A stretch of DNA of 64,000 nucleotides from JAWKWH01 sp041582695 (GCA_041582695.1 JBFIBB010000001.1:1-64000); one strand, 5' to 3'; counted from the first letter of the stretch, positions 1-10,200 are shown. Numbers and translations: made by a program. The notes: generated from the sequence alone by a model not told the origin.

Positions 1-1
1 G

Positions 2-1237
2 GTTCAGATTTCTCCCCTGGCGCCCGCCAGTATCGTCAAGGTTCCGCAAATTGGCGGTGTCAAGCTGGCAACGGCCGCCGCGGGCATCAAATATGCCAAC
101 CGCCAGGACGTAATGATCATGCTGTTTGACCCCGGCACAACGGTTGCCGGTGTATTCACGAGATCGAAGTGCCCATCGGCGCCGGTCGATCTTTGCCGCG
201 CCAATCTCGGAGGCGGCAAGGCTCGCATGGTGGTCGTCAACTCCGGCAACGCCAATGCCTTTACCGGCCGCAAGGGTATCGAGGCGACGGGTATGACGGC
301 TTGCGCCGGCGCCAAGGCCGCCGGTTGCTCCGAAAGCGAGATTTTCGCGGCCTCGACCGGCGTCATCGGCGAGCCTCTCGATGCCGGAAAAATCGCCAGT
401 TGCCTGCCCGATATGGTGGCGGCAGCGTCCGCCGACGGCTGGGAATCGGCGGCACGGGCCATCATGACAACCGATACGTTTCCCAAGCTGGCAACAGCCA
501 CCGCGGAGATCGAAGGCGTTTCTGTTACGATCAATGGCATGGCAAAGGGCGCAGGCATGATCGCGCCGGACATGGCGACGATGCTGTCTTTTGTTGCTAC
601 CGATGCGCCGATCGAACCGGCCGCGCTGCAGCACCTGCTGCAAGCGGCGGTAGGAACCACGTTCAACGCGATTACCGTCGACAGCGATACTTCGACCAGC
701 GACACGTTGTTGGTGTTTGCCACTGGTTCGGCGGCGGCACGGGGCGTTCCGCGTATCTCGAGTGCCGGCGATTCGCGCCTGGCTTCGTTCAGCGCCGCAT
801 TCACTGCTTTGCTGAAGGATTTGGCAATACAGGTTGCCAGCGACGGCGAAGGCGCCCGCAAACTGATCGAGATCACCATTTCGGGCGCCGAATCCGATGC
901 ATCCGCCAAACGGATTGCGCTCTCTGTCGCCAATTCGCCGCTGGTCAAGACGGCGGTCGCCGGCGAAGACGCCAATTGGGGCAGGGTCGTGATGGCTGTC
1001 GGCAAGGCCGGCGAACCGGCCGACCGCGATAGCCTGTCTATCTGGTTCGGCGACTACCGTCTCGCCCACCTCGGGCAGAGGGATCCTGAATATGACGAGA
1101 AAGTCGCTTCCCGCTATATGAAGAATGACCGCATCGTTATCCGGGCGGATGTCGGCATCGGTTCCGGCAATGCCACCGTTTGGACGTGCGACCTGACAAA
1201 GGAATATGTGACGATCAACGGCGACTACCGGAGCTGA
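2..1237 (+). CDS. argJ: Glutamate N-acetyltransferase / amino-acid acetyltransferase ArgJ (5' end outside window)
   Basis: Bifunctional ornithine acetyltransferase of arginine synthesis: it moves acetyl from N-acetylornithine to glutamate, and in many bacteria also makes N-acetylglutamate from acetyl-CoA. The frame is already open at base 2 and the family-typical N-terminal stretch (SPLAPASI...GGVKLATAAAGIKY) is read before the first in-window ATG at 113, so the gene starts upstream of the window. The self-cleavage site is visible as KGAGMIAPDMATML; the Thr nucleophile codon is at 578-580. The C-terminus (VTINGDYRS) is family-like. The stop lies 7 bases before the next gene, so argJ is probably co-transcribed with the GNAT and mutT genes. 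Identification is secure; only the true start is unseen. Confidence 0.96.
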   Translation, partial: VQISPLAPASIVKVPQIGGVKLATAAAGIKYANRQDVMIMLFDPGTTVAGVFTRSKCPSAPVDLCRANLGGGKARMVVVNSGNANAFTGRKGIEATGMTACAGAKAAGCSESEIFAASTGVIGEPLDAGKIASCLPDMVAAASADGWESAARAIMTTDTFPKLATATAEIEGVSVTINGMAKGAGMIAPDMATMLSFVATDAPIEPAALQHLLQAAVGTTFNAITVDSDTSTSDTLLVFATGSAAARGVPRISSAGDSRLASFSAAFTALLKDLAIQVASDGEGARKLIEITISGAESDASAKRIALSVANSPLVKTAVAGEDANWGRVVMAVGKAGEPADRDSLSIWFGDYRLAHLGQRDPEYDEKVASRYMKNDRIVIRADVGIGSGNATVWTCDLTKEYVTINGDYRS

Positions 1238-1244
1238 TGCAGCG

Positions 1245-2030
1245 ATGAAGGAGGACAAGGCCGCGTTTCCGCTTTTGGCTGATGTCCGGCGTTTCGAGGC
1301 CGCCGGGTTCAGGGCATGGCCAGCAACATCCGTTCGCTACGATGGCACCTGGGTCATCCGGCTGACGGCTGGTCATCCCGCCAAGCGGCTCAACTCGGTC
1401 AACTTGCTCGATCCGAGCGACACGCACAATCTGCAAGAACGCATCGAAAACGCGTCGCGGCGCTTCGAGGCCTATGGCCGGCCGATGACATTCCGCATAG
1501 CGCCGCTTGCCGGCGAAACCTTGTCGCGTCATCTCGATGAAAACGGCTGGTCCCGGTTTTCCGATTCACTGGTCTTGTCGCTGGATCTAGATTCGGTCCG
1601 TTTCGATGGTGTGATCGACCAAATTCCGATGAAGGATCTGAGTCGCTTCATTTCGGCGGCGATGGCACTGAATGCGGACGATCCGGCAATCCGGCCCGGT
1701 TTGTCCGAAATCATCAACGCTATCCAGGCCGAGCCGGGTCTTTTTCTGCACGAGCGCAACGAAGTCCCGGTCTCGACTGCAATCTGCGTGCACGACGGCG
1801 ATCTTGCCGGTCTGTTCGAGATCGCAACCGCGGAAGACGAACGCGGTAAAGGCTATGGCTACGGCATCGTACGTTCGGCATTGAAGTGGGCGCGACTGCG
1901 AGGCGCGAAATACGCCTGGCTCCAGGTCGAGGCTAGCAACGAACCCGCCTTGAAGCTCTACCGCAAGATCGGTTTTCGCGAAGCGTACCGATACCACTAC
2001 CGCCGGCCGCCGGGTGTCGCTACCGAATGA
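1245..2030 (+). CDS. GNAT family N-acetyltransferase
   Basis: 261-residue protein with a C-terminal GNAT fold: the acetyl-CoA binding loop is seen around EDERGKGYGYGIV, followed by the usual VEASNEPALKLYRKIGFRE end (motif B). The N-terminal half, about 120 residues, is less typical and may be a degenerate second GNAT module, so the protein could be a tandem-GNAT. The substrate is not evident. It begins 7 bases after argJ and its stop overlaps the mutT start (ATGA), which indicates one operon. Position next to argJ could hint at an amino-acid-related substrate, but ArgJ itself needs no partner; that link is inference. Confidence 0.88.
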   Translation: MKEDKAAFPLLADVRRFEAAGFRAWPATSVRYDGTWVIRLTAGHPAKRLNSVNLLDPSDTHNLQERIENASRRFEAYGRPMTFRIAPLAGETLSRHLDENGWSRFSDSLVLSLDLDSVRFDGVIDQIPMKDLSRFISAAMALNADDPAIRPGLSEIINAIQAEPGLFLHERNEVPVSTAICVHDGDLAGLFEIATAEDERGKGYGYGIVRSALKWARLRGAKYAWLQVEASNEPALKLYRKIGFREAYRYHYRRPPGVATE

Positions 2031-2446
2031 CCACTCCTGTCAGGAAACCGGTCCTTCTTGTGGCCGCCTGCGCGCTGATTGACGCAGACAATCGGGTGTT
2101 GCTCGCCCGGCGCCCGGAAGGCAAGGCACTGGCCGGCCTTTGGGAATTTCCGGGTGGCAAGGTGGAGACCGGCGAAACGCCGGAGGAAACGGTTGTGCGC
2201 GAACTGGCCGAGGAACTCGGAATCGAGACGAAGATTGCCTGCCTGGCGCCGCTGACCTTTGCAAGTCATAGCTACGAAACGTTCCACTTGTTGATGCCGT
2301 TGTTTATTTGCCGGCGCTATTGGGGTACGGCCAGCCCCAAGGAAGGTCAGGCGCTCAAATGGGTCCGTCCGCGCGATTTGCGAAACTATCCGATGCCGCC
2401 AGCCGACGAACCGCTGATCTCAACCCTGCTGGACCTTTTGAACTGA
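2027..2446 (+). CDS. mutT: (Deoxy)nucleoside triphosphate pyrophosphohydrolase, MutT type
   Basis: 139-residue Nudix hydrolase. The Nudix box is complete at about residues 44-66 (GGKVETGE...REL.EELGI). Length and the WEFPGGK lead-in match MutT, which removes 8-oxo-dGTP from the nucleotide pool and so prevents A:T to C:G transversions. It starts in an ATGA overlap with the upstream GNAT gene, and its own TGA overlaps the ATG of the amidase gene, so translation is probably coupled. A second Nudix protein (rppH) lies 9 kb away; that one has the RppH-specific flanks, this one does not. Confidence 0.9.
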   Translation: MTTPVRKPVLLVAACALIDADNRVLLARRPEGKALAGLWEFPGGKVETGETPEETVVRELAEELGIETKIACLAPLTFASHSYETFHLLMPLFICRRYWGTASPKEGQALKWVRPRDLRNYPMPPADEPLISTLLDLLN

Positions 2447-3906
2447 TGACAGACACCATGACAGTAGCGCCGGAAACCGCGTTTACCGGACCGGAGCTGT
2501 GCAGGCTGACGGCAAGCGAAGCCGTCGGTCTTCTGAGAAAGGGTGAAATAAAGCCTTCCGAGCTGCTGGATGCCAGCCTGAAGCGCATCGAACAGGTCGA
2601 ACCGAAGGTGAATGCAGTTGTGACCGTCTGTGCTGAGCGCGCCCGCGACAGCATCGCCAGACTGCCCGAACGTGCCGCTGAAAATGGTGCCAAGCCCGGC
2701 TGGCTGGCTGGCCTTCCCATCGGCGTGAAGGATTTGAGTTGCGTTTCCGGCGTGCGCACCACCTATGGCACGAAGGGTTTTGCCGATTTTGTTCCATCGG
2801 CAAACGATCCCATCGTCGACCGCATGGAAGGCAACGGCGCCATTGTGGTCGGTAAGACCAACACGCCCGAGCAGGGTGCCGGCGGCAACACATTCAACGA
2901 AGTGTTCGGCATGACCCGCAACCCGTGGGACATCCGCAAGAACGCGGGCGGCTCGTCCGGTGGCGCCGCGGTATCGCTGGCGACAGGCGAAGTTTGGCTG
3001 AGCCACGGTTCCGATCTCGCCGGATCGCTGCGAACGCCCGCCGCCTATTGCGGCGTGATCGGTCTGCGGCCTTCTCCGGGCCGGGCCGGAGGCGGATCAA
3101 TGTCGGCTGCCTTCCAGAATCTCGGATTGCAGGGCCCGATGGCGCGGAACGTTTTCGACGTAGCGCTGTTTCTGGACGCCATGACCGGTTATGACCCCCG
3201 ACAGCCGCTCACAATCGAACCGCCGGCCGAACCGTTCCAGCAAGCAGTCCGCGAAGCCGGGCCGAAAGTGAAGATTGCCTGGGCGCCGACATTGAACGGA
3301 TTTGCCCCGGTCGAACCGGAAATCGAGCAGGTCATGCGCCGGGCGCTCGAAAGGACGCAAGCCAATGGCGCGATTGTCGAAGAGGCCTGCCCGGATTTGC
3401 CCGAACTTGAGCCGACCTACATCACTCTTCGCGCGGTTTCCTGGGAAACGGGCACCGGCAGACTGCCCGAAGAAATCCAGCGCCACTACAAGGCGACGCT
3501 GGCGGAGAATATCGAACTTGGCCGTAGTCTCGCCGCCCGCCAGATCATCGATGCCGAGCGCAATCGCACGACCCTTTATCACAATTGCCGGATTTTTCTT
3601 GAGACCTACGATGTGCTCGCCACTGCCGTTGTCGGGCTTGAACCGGGGCCGGTCGAACAGGAGTACCCGCTGCAGGTCGCGGGAGAAGAAATGAGAACAT
3701 ACGTGGACTGGCTGAAATTCTCCTTCCTCGCCACCACCACATCCCTGCCGGCGTTGTCCATGCCCGCCGGATTTACCCGCAGCGGCATGCCAGTAGGAAT
3801 ACAACTGATTGGACCTCCCAGAGGCGAGGCGAGATTGCTTGCCGTTGCAAAGGCAATCGAGGAGGCAACGGGCCTGGGCGGCATCGCCCCAATCGATCCG
3901 CGCTAG
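2446..3906 (+). CDS. Amidase, amidase-signature family
   Basis: 486-residue amidase-signature enzyme that hydrolyses a C-N amide bond. The Ser-cisSer-Lys triad is present: Lys95 in GVKDLS, cis-Ser170/171 in GGSSGGAA, and nucleophile Ser194 in GSDLAGSLRTPA. The ATG at 2446 overlaps the mutT stop (TGATG) and is chosen over an in-frame start 138 bases upstream that would lie deep inside mutT. The GSDLAGS loop differs from the commoner GSD.GGS, and the family has many small-amide hydrolases besides GatA, so the substrate is open. GatA is unlikely because no gatB or gatC is nearby. Confidence 0.87.
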   Translation: MTDTMTVAPETAFTGPELCRLTASEAVGLLRKGEIKPSELLDASLKRIEQVEPKVNAVVTVCAERARDSIARLPERAAENGAKPGWLAGLPIGVKDLSCVSGVRTTYGTKGFADFVPSANDPIVDRMEGNGAIVVGKTNTPEQGAGGNTFNEVFGMTRNPWDIRKNAGGSSGGAAVSLATGEVWLSHGSDLAGSLRTPAAYCGVIGLRPSPGRAGGGSMSAAFQNLGLQGPMARNVFDVALFLDAMTGYDPRQPLTIEPPAEPFQQAVREAGPKVKIAWAPTLNGFAPVEPEIEQVMRRALERTQANGAIVEEACPDLPELEPTYITLRAVSWETGTGRLPEEIQRHYKATLAENIELGRSLAARQIIDAERNRTTLYHNCRIFLETYDVLATAVVGLEPGPVEQEYPLQVAGEEMRTYVDWLKFSFLATTTSLPALSMPAGFTRSGMPVGIQLIGPPRGEARLLAVAKAIEEATGLGGIAPIDPR

Positions 3907-3929
3907 CGCCTTTCCGGCGAAAACGGCCT

Positions 3930-4376
3930 TCAGGTTTCGTCGTTGTCTTCGGTGCGGTCGCGGTTCTCATCATAGATTTTCAATGCCACCAGCCCGGCAA
4001 TAGGCAACAATATCCCCGCAAGGCCGCTCTTGGATTTGAGCAGCCCCGGCAGCGCGGCAATGAGCGCAGTCGCCGCCAGCGTCTTCATTTCGTTCGCCTG
4101 CATTTGCTCCTGCCGCCTCTTCCATGCCCGGGACTGAATGGCGTTGACAGCGAACAATAGCGCGGCGACCGCCAGAAATCCGATCGCGAAACCGATTGCC
4201 GACTCAAGCGTACCGTAGCGGTTCGCCGCCACGATGAACCCCGCACCGACCAGAAACCCGGCGCCCACCGTCGCGAATATCACCGCCAGAAGGTTCAACA
4301 ATGCAGCGCTCCGCACCCGGCGCGTCAACTCTTTTGCCTGGCCGGCGATTAAGGCCATCACCATCGATCTCAGCAT
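3930..4376 (-). CDS. Phage holin superfamily / YqjE-like membrane protein
   Basis: 148-residue inner-membrane protein of the DUF1469 (Phage_holin_3_6) type. Hydrophobic segments lie at about residues 25-50, 57-78 and 98-130, with an Arg/Lys/Gln-rich cytoplasmic loop (SRAWKRRQEQM) between the pairs and an acidic tail. It starts 10 bases after the stop of a YqjD-like gene, which recreates the enterobacterial yqjD-yqjE pair. Despite the family name this is not evidence of a prophage, since no other phage genes are near. The precise role is unknown; the enterobacterial homologues are stress-related and YqjD binds ribosomes at the membrane. Confidence 0.75.
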   Translation of the reverse strand: MLRSMVMALIAGQAKELTRRVRSAALLNLLAVIFATVGAGFLVGAGFIVAANRYGTLESAIGFAIGFLAVAALLFAVNAIQSRAWKRRQEQMQANEMKTLAATALIAALPGLLKSKSGLAGILLPIAGLVALKIYDENRDRTEDNDET

Positions 4377-4386
4377 CTAAAGCGCC

Positions 4387-4719
4387 CTACCGCCGCGCCA
4401 GCAGCGCCAGCAGAAACCCGGCGCCCGCGGCGAACGCAAGCGAGGTAAAGGGCTTCTCCCGCACCTGTTTGGCCAGTTCCGCTTCCAGTTCGCTGCTGTT
4501 TTCCCGCAGCGCTTCGATCGCCGCTTCGCCCTGAGCCTTCAGCGCCTCCATTCCGTCTGCGGCAGCGCGTTTGGCCGCGCCTGCCGAACGTTGCTTGGAG
4601 CGTTTCAGTTCGCCGGAAAGATGGGCCACCTCCTTTTTCAGAATTTCGATCTGCTGAAGCAGGTCTTCGTTTGCCTCCTTGGCCCGTTGCGCCGCCGATT
4701 GCCTGGCCGTTGCCGCCAT
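4387..4719 (-). CDS. YqjD/ElaB-like (DUF883-type) membrane-anchored protein
   Basis: 110-residue protein with a charged, helical N-terminal two-thirds (probable coiled coil, residues 15-85, rich in Ala, Glu and Lys) and one C-terminal membrane anchor (TSLAFAAGAGFLLALLARR). This layout is that of ElaB/YqjD proteins, which in E. coli tether ribosomes to the inner membrane in stationary phase. The ATG at 4719 is preferred over an in-frame start at 4878 because it has a GGGAGA ribosome-binding site just upstream and family-like length. It is the first gene of a two-gene unit with the YqjE-like gene. Confidence 0.72.
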   Translation of the reverse strand: MAATARQSAAQRAKEANEDLLQQIEILKKEVAHLSGELKRSKQRSAGAAKRAAADGMEALKAQGEAAIEALRENSSELEAELAKQVREKPFTSLAFAAGAGFLLALLARR

Positions 4720-4963
4720 GTTGTCTCTCCCGAAATGCGTTTTCCAGCATGAAAAGGACTTTGTCCGCCGATGTCCAGTGGCCCGTTCACGGATTCCCGC
4801 GTTGGCCGGAGCCGCGGTCATGCATGCTCCCGCCAGTTTTGTCGGCCGTCCGAGGTTTCCAGTTGTGATGGTGCGCACATCCGCTGGAGCCAGGCGGAGC
4901 TACTCTGACTTTCAGTAACAAGGTGGCCGAAGCAAAATCGCGCAGCCGCGAGAGGACTGGAAC

Positions 4964-5254
4964 ATGGAACACATAGCAGCCTTACTGCTCCTGGTCGGAT
5001 GCTCGGACGACATGCTGGTTTGCCGCGAGTTGCAGGTACCGAGGCCCGTTTATGAAACCGCAGCAGAGTGTGAAGCCGGTCTGGACGCCCAGATGATCAG
5101 GTTTTCGAGCAATTTCCCGCAACTGGTCGGCCAGTGTGTCAACATCGATCCGGCGCTGGAAGAAACCGATGCCGAACTCGTCTGGCGCATCGCCGCCGAC
5201 GGCACGTTTCTCGCTTCCTTCGAGGAGCCGCTGGTGCAGGTCGCTTCCCGGTAA
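4964..5254 (+). CDS. Small conserved hypothetical protein, probably exported
   Basis: 96-residue protein with a short hydrophobic N-terminus (MEHIAALLLLVGCSD) and four cysteines (13, 20, 36, 58), a pattern compatible with a periplasmic protein. The LVGC stretch looks like a lipobox, but there is no basic residue before it, so lipid modification is doubtful. A GAGAGG ribosome-binding site precedes the ATG. Similar short proteins with an acidic C-terminal half occur in rhizobial genomes, from memory; no function is known. It is divergent from the YqjD-like gene with a 244-base shared upstream region. Confidence 0.55.
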   Translation: MEHIAALLLLVGCSDDMLVCRELQVPRPVYETAAECEAGLDAQMIRFSSNFPQLVGQCVNIDPALEETDAELVWRIAADGTFLASFEEPLVQVASR

Positions 5255-5395
5255 TCGCATCTGAAACATGCATGTCGCCAAAGCTGTGACATAATCACAA
5301 TTTAACTATCTTCGCCGAATTTTCGCCTTGTAGTCATGGTCGTGATCGGCCGGTGATTACGGAGCGGCGGGTATTTTCTGATTCGGGAGACTTTC

Positions 5396-5656
5396 ATGAA
5401 GAAAACCATCATCGTGTTGGCGGCTGTGCTCGGGTTCTCCGGGTGTTCGACCTTGGAGCGGGATGCATCGCTTGGTGCGGCGGCCGGCGGCGCTATCGGA
5501 GCAATCGCGACAGGCCGCGTTGGCGGCGCGCTCGCAGGCGCAGCCATCGGCGCCGGCACGGCGATACTGATCGGCCAAGCGACGCGCAAGGGATATTGCG
5601 TCTATCGCGACCCCCGCACCCTGAAAACCTACGAAGCGCGCTGCCGGGCCGGCTGA
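5396..5656 (+). CDS. Glycine-zipper lipoprotein
   Basis: 86-residue predicted lipoprotein: signal peptide with lipobox GFSGC (Cys17), then a Gly/Ala-rich stretch (residues 26-62) with GxxxG spacing (GAAAGGAIGAIATG, GGALAGAAIGAG) typical of glycine-zipper outer-membrane lipoproteins, and a short tail with two cysteines (YCVYRD, EARCRAG). Proteins of this kind (Rick_17kDa/YMGG-like) sit in the outer membrane and may oligomerise. It precedes the di-haem oxidoreductase gene by 70 bases on the same strand; a shared transcript is possible but not shown. Confidence 0.72.
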   Translation: MKKTIIVLAAVLGFSGCSTLERDASLGAAAGGAIGAIATGRVGGALAGAAIGAGTAILIGQATRKGYCVYRDPRTLKTYEARCRAG

Positions 5657-5726
5657 GACCGGCACAAGGCGAAGTTCTGATCAAGGCGGGATTGGACGCG
5701 CCGCCAAGGCGCGGTACTTCTTCGCC

Positions 5727-7181
5727 ATGGAAACACGCAAAACCTTCGCCAGGTCCACTCGCCCCGCTCTGAAATGCGGGCTTGCCTCCGCGAGCGCGCT
5801 TCTGCTCGCGGCTACCATTTCCGCCGCGGCACAGGAGCCTCCTTGGACGGAACGCGCAATTGGCGCCCATGTCGAGCAGCGCGATCTGCGAGGCGAATTG
5901 CCGGCGATCGTTCTTGAAGAATTGCGCCGGCAGGGCGAGACCCTGTTTACCGCCAAATTCACCCCCGCCGATGGCGTGGGAAGGCCTCTGGCGACCCAGG
6001 CGGCAACGCCGATGAAGCGCCGCGCCGCAACCACAGGTCTGTTCGACCGCGCAACCGGCCCCGACGCGAACGCCTGCGCCGGCTGTCACAACCAGCCTCG
6101 GGCCGGTGGCGCCGGCGACTTCGCGACGAATATATTTGTATCTGAAGCGCCGGGCGCCGATTTGTCACCCATGCCGAATCCGGCGCTTGCCAACGAACGC
6201 GGCACAACGCACGTTTTCGGTGCTGGCCTGATCGAACTTCTGGCGCGCGAAATGACCGCCGATCTGCATGCGGCGCGCGAAGCCGCTCTGATCAAATCCC
6301 GCGAAACCGGGGGCGACATTACCCTCGGCCTTGTAACCAAAGGCATCAGTTTTGGCGAGATTACCGCCACGGCGGCTGGCAGTATCGATACCAGCAGGGT
6401 TGAGGGAATCGATCCCGACCTGGTTGTCAGACCGTTCGGCCAAAAGGGCGTGTTCGTGTCCTTGCGCGAATTCACCGTCGATGTACTCAACCACCATCTT
6501 GGCATGCAGGCCAACGAGCGATTTGGCTTCGCCCATACCGGCGAGCTCGATTTTGATGGCGACGGCGTCTCCACCGAAATTACCGAAGGCGATGTGTCGG
6601 CCATGGTCGCATGGCAGGCCGGATTGCCGCCACCGGCTGAACGGGAGCCGGAAAATGAGCAATGGCGCGACGCCGCTGTCCGCGGAAAGCAAATGTTTGG
6701 CGAGATGGGCTGCACTACCTGTCACGTGCCGGCGCTGCCGCTCGAGAGTCTGAAATTCGCCGATCCCGGCCTTTATGACGCGCCGGGCACGCTTTCTGCC
6801 AATGACGTGCCCGAACCGGCCATCTATGACCTTGCGCTGCTGGACTGGGCGGCAAATCTCTCCCGCGATGCCGATGGCCGTGTACTTGTGCCGCTCTTCG
6901 GCGACCTGAAACGTCACCGTATCGCCACGCCTGCCGATCCCCTTGGCAACGAGCAACTTCCGCAGCGAGGCGTCGAACCGGGCGTTTTCATGACTGCGGA
7001 ACTGTGGGGATTGGCGTCAACCGCTCCCTATGGCCATCGCAATGACCGGATAACTATCGACGAAATCATCCGCGCCCATGCTGGCGAGGCCGAAACCGCA
7101 CGCCGGAGCTATGAGACCACTGCCGAAAAAGACCGCAGCGACCTGATTGCATTCCTGAAGACGTTGATTATTGACGACTGA
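5727..7181 (+). CDS. Di-haem oxidoreductase (DHOR, DUF1111), periplasmic c-type cytochrome
   Basis: 484-residue exported di-haem protein. Residues 1-35 form a signal peptide. Two haem c attachment sites are visible: CAGCH at 117-121 (followed by NQPRAGGAG) and CTTCH at 329-333. The C-terminal segment PYGHRND...EIIRAHAGEAE is typical of the DHOR/CxxCH putative peroxidase family. Such proteins are often found beside imelysin-type iron-uptake proteins, but none is present here. Substrate and partner are unknown; peroxidase or thiol-oxidoreductase activity is assumed from family only. Confidence 0.85.
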   Translation: METRKTFARSTRPALKCGLASASALLLAATISAAAQEPPWTERAIGAHVEQRDLRGELPAIVLEELRRQGETLFTAKFTPADGVGRPLATQAATPMKRRAATTGLFDRATGPDANACAGCHNQPRAGGAGDFATNIFVSEAPGADLSPMPNPALANERGTTHVFGAGLIELLAREMTADLHAAREAALIKSRETGGDITLGLVTKGISFGEITATAAGSIDTSRVEGIDPDLVVRPFGQKGVFVSLREFTVDVLNHHLGMQANERFGFAHTGELDFDGDGVSTEITEGDVSAMVAWQAGLPPPAEREPENEQWRDAAVRGKQMFGEMGCTTCHVPALPLESLKFADPGLYDAPGTLSANDVPEPAIYDLALLDWAANLSRDADGRVLVPLFGDLKRHRIATPADPLGNEQLPQRGVEPGVFMTAELWGLASTAPYGHRNDRITIDEIIRAHAGEAETARRSYETTAEKDRSDLIAFLKTLIIDD

Positions 7182-7253
7182 CCGAGCCGGGGCGGCGGCT
7201 CATCATTTCATCCCTGGGGCTGTACCCGTCAGGCTCCCAGGAACTGGCGCCAA

Positions 7254-10200
7254 TTAACCCGTCATCTTCTCGGCGGTCTTCGCCTTCTCCAGCCACTTCG
7301 CGATTTTCCCTTGCAGAGCATCGGGGCTGATCGGTTTCGACAGATAATCATCCATTCCCGCATCGATACAGCGCTCGCGGTCACCCTTCAGCGCATGTGC
7401 GGTCACGCCGACAATCGGCGTGCGGCGGTCGGAGCCGGCCTCGATCTCGCGGATGGCGCCAGTCGCCTCGAGGCCGTTCATTTCCGGCATCGAAACGTCC
7501 ATCAGTATCATTGCGGGGTTTCGTTTACCGAAAGCCTCGACGGCAAGACGTCCGTTGCCGACGATTTCGTAGCTGTACCCGGTTTCATCGAGGATTTGTG
7601 TGAACACAATCTGGTTCACCTCGTTGTCTTCCGCAACCAGGATGTCGAGATCGCGGCGCTCACCGGCTGCAGATTCCATGGGAGCTGCGGCATCGGCATC
7701 GCGTTCATCCCGCCAATTGCCCGATTCGTCTGTCACCAGACCTTTCGCGGCGGGATCCGCCTGCGGCTGTTCTTGACCGTGCGTGCCGTCCTGAAGACTT
7801 ACAATCTCGTCAACCGGCTTGCGCGAATCATGCTCCATTGGTCCGGCCTGCGCATTCAAACCGGTTCCGGAATCTTCCGGCCTTGCTTCAGGAGCCGGCT
7901 GTTTCCCTGCGCGCGACCGGTGCGCCTGAATCGTATCGACCAGCGTTTCGAGCAATTGCGACGACCGGGCCGGTTTGACCAGATGCGCATCGATGCCCAG
8001 GTCGCGATACTCCCTAGTGGACAATGCCTGATCGACCGACGTCAGCATGACTATTGGAGTGTCGCTTAGACGTTCGTCATTCCGCACGATCCGCGCGACG
8101 TCGAACCCGGTCATGCCCGGCATCTGGTAATCCAGAATTATACATTCGACCTGCAAGCCTTTTTCGAATGCCGCATTGAGGACCAGCAGACCGACTTCGC
8201 CGCTCTCTGCCGCGCATGCGTCGAACGACCATGAAGCTGTCTGCTCGAGCAAAATGGAGCGATTGACCGCATTATCATCGACGATCAGTATTTTCGCTCC
8301 GGTGACATCGATTGGCGCTGCCTTTTCGTTGCTCTGCGTTCCTGAATTCTCCAGTTCGACTTCGAACCAGAATGTCGAGCCCTCGCCGAGCTTGCTCTGC
8401 GCGCCAACGGTGCCGCCCATGAGCTCGACCAGCTTGGAAGTGATCGTCAGGCCGAGGCCGGTGCCTTCATGCCTGCGCGTCGAAGAGGAGTCGACCTGGC
8501 TGAATTTCTCGAAAACTGTCGCCAGTTGATCTTCCGGTATGCCGATTCCGGTATCGGTGACCGAAAATCTGAGAAGGGTGCTGTTGCCGCGGCTTTCGCC
8601 CGCCACTTCCACAAGCACATGACCTTTTTCGGTGAATTTTACCGCATTGCCCATCAGATTGGTGATGATCTGACGGATGCGTCCGACATCGCCGATCATG
8701 TTCTCGGGCAGACCCGGCTGCACGCGCACGATAAGTTCGAGGTCCTTTTCCTTGGCGCGGGTCGACACCAGGGTGGCCACGTCCTCGATGGCCTCGGCCA
8801 GCTTGAACGGCGCCGGATCAAGCTGGAGTTGGCCGGCATCGATCTTGGAGAAGTCGAGGATGTCGTTGATGATCGTCAACAGCGCATTGCCGGACTTGAC
8901 GATGATGTCGGTGAAAGTCTTCTGCTTGGAACTGAGTTCGGATTTTGCCAGCAGTTCCGCCATGCCGAGAACGCCGTTCATCGGCGTGCGTATTTCATGG
9001 CTCATATTGGCCAGGAATTCCGATTTGGCGCGGTCGGCGAGCTCCGCCTTCTTCTGCGCTTCCTCAAGCGCCCTTTCGCGCTCTTTCTGATCCGAGATGT
9101 CGAGATATGTGACAAGACGCTTTCCGCCCGAAAGACTGGTTACGGAATAGAGCAGGGTTACCCCGTCGGCGCGGACGAACTCGCGCGGCACGACATTGCC
9201 TTGCCTTATTTCTTCGCAGCGGCTGACAACATAGTCTTCCCATTCCGCGTCGCTTGCGGTGTAAATGCCGTTTGCCCGATTGATGTCCATCAGGTCCCGG
9301 AATTTGCACCCTTCACTGACGTCTTCACGGCGGTAACGCCAAATCTTGTAGAACGCGGTATTGATAATTTCGGCGGTCAGATCTTCGTTGACTAGCACGA
9401 CGCCCAGTTCGAGAGTGTCGATCAGGGTCCGGAAATCCGCAAGCAGGCGGTCTGTTTCCTCGCGGGCAACCTGAAGTTCGAGTTCGCTTCTCTTGACATC
9501 GGTTATGTCGGCGCGAATGCCAACGCGCTCGCCGCGCGATGTTACCTGGTCGCGGCGCATGATCCAGCGGCCATCATGGCTTTCGAACACGATCTCCCGC
9601 CCCAGCTCTTCGTCGCGCTTGTCCAGAAGGTCCTGAACCCACTCTTCTTCACGGCCCTTTATGTCAGCGACCGCGCCGGAATTCGCCAGGTCGGTCAGAA
9701 GTTCGCGATAGGTTCGCCCGGTTTCGACCCGCATCTCTTCGGGAACCTGCTTTTTGAAAGCATCGTTGCAGACGACCAGCCGGTCGTCTGCATCCCAGAC
9801 AACAAATCCGTCTTTTAATGCATCGATCGCGTTTTGCAGCCGGGAATTGGCCGCTGCCGCTTCCTCTTCGCGGGCTTTGCGCTCGGTGATGTCCAGACGA
9901 ACACCGACAAACGTGCCGTCAATGTTCCGGCAATCGATGGTCTGAACCCAACTTCCGTCGGGATTTTGCCGTTCCGAAACACGACGCTCGACGTGATAGC
10001 GATCTGAATACCGCTCGATCCAGGCTTCCCGGTCGCGATCGTAGAGTTCGTCGATTTCCTTGTCTCCGGAAACCCGCAGATAGCCATTGTCGTGGGCCAG
10101 TTCCAGCGAGTAGCGAAGCGGTTTGCCCGGCTCCATTGCCGGCACCATTTCGGGCAGTGCTTCCCGGATATGCCGGTTTGCCACCACAAACCGGTCATCC

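Noticed and set aside
3930..4376. Prophage remnant suggested by the holin-family protein
   Set aside because: No other phage gene nearby, and the YqjD-like partner points to a chromosomal stress pair.
7184..7201. Hairpin GAGCCG-6-CGGCTC between the DHOR gene and the PAS kinase as a terminator
   Set aside because: Only 6 pairs and a broken T-run (ATCATTTCAT); too weak to call.
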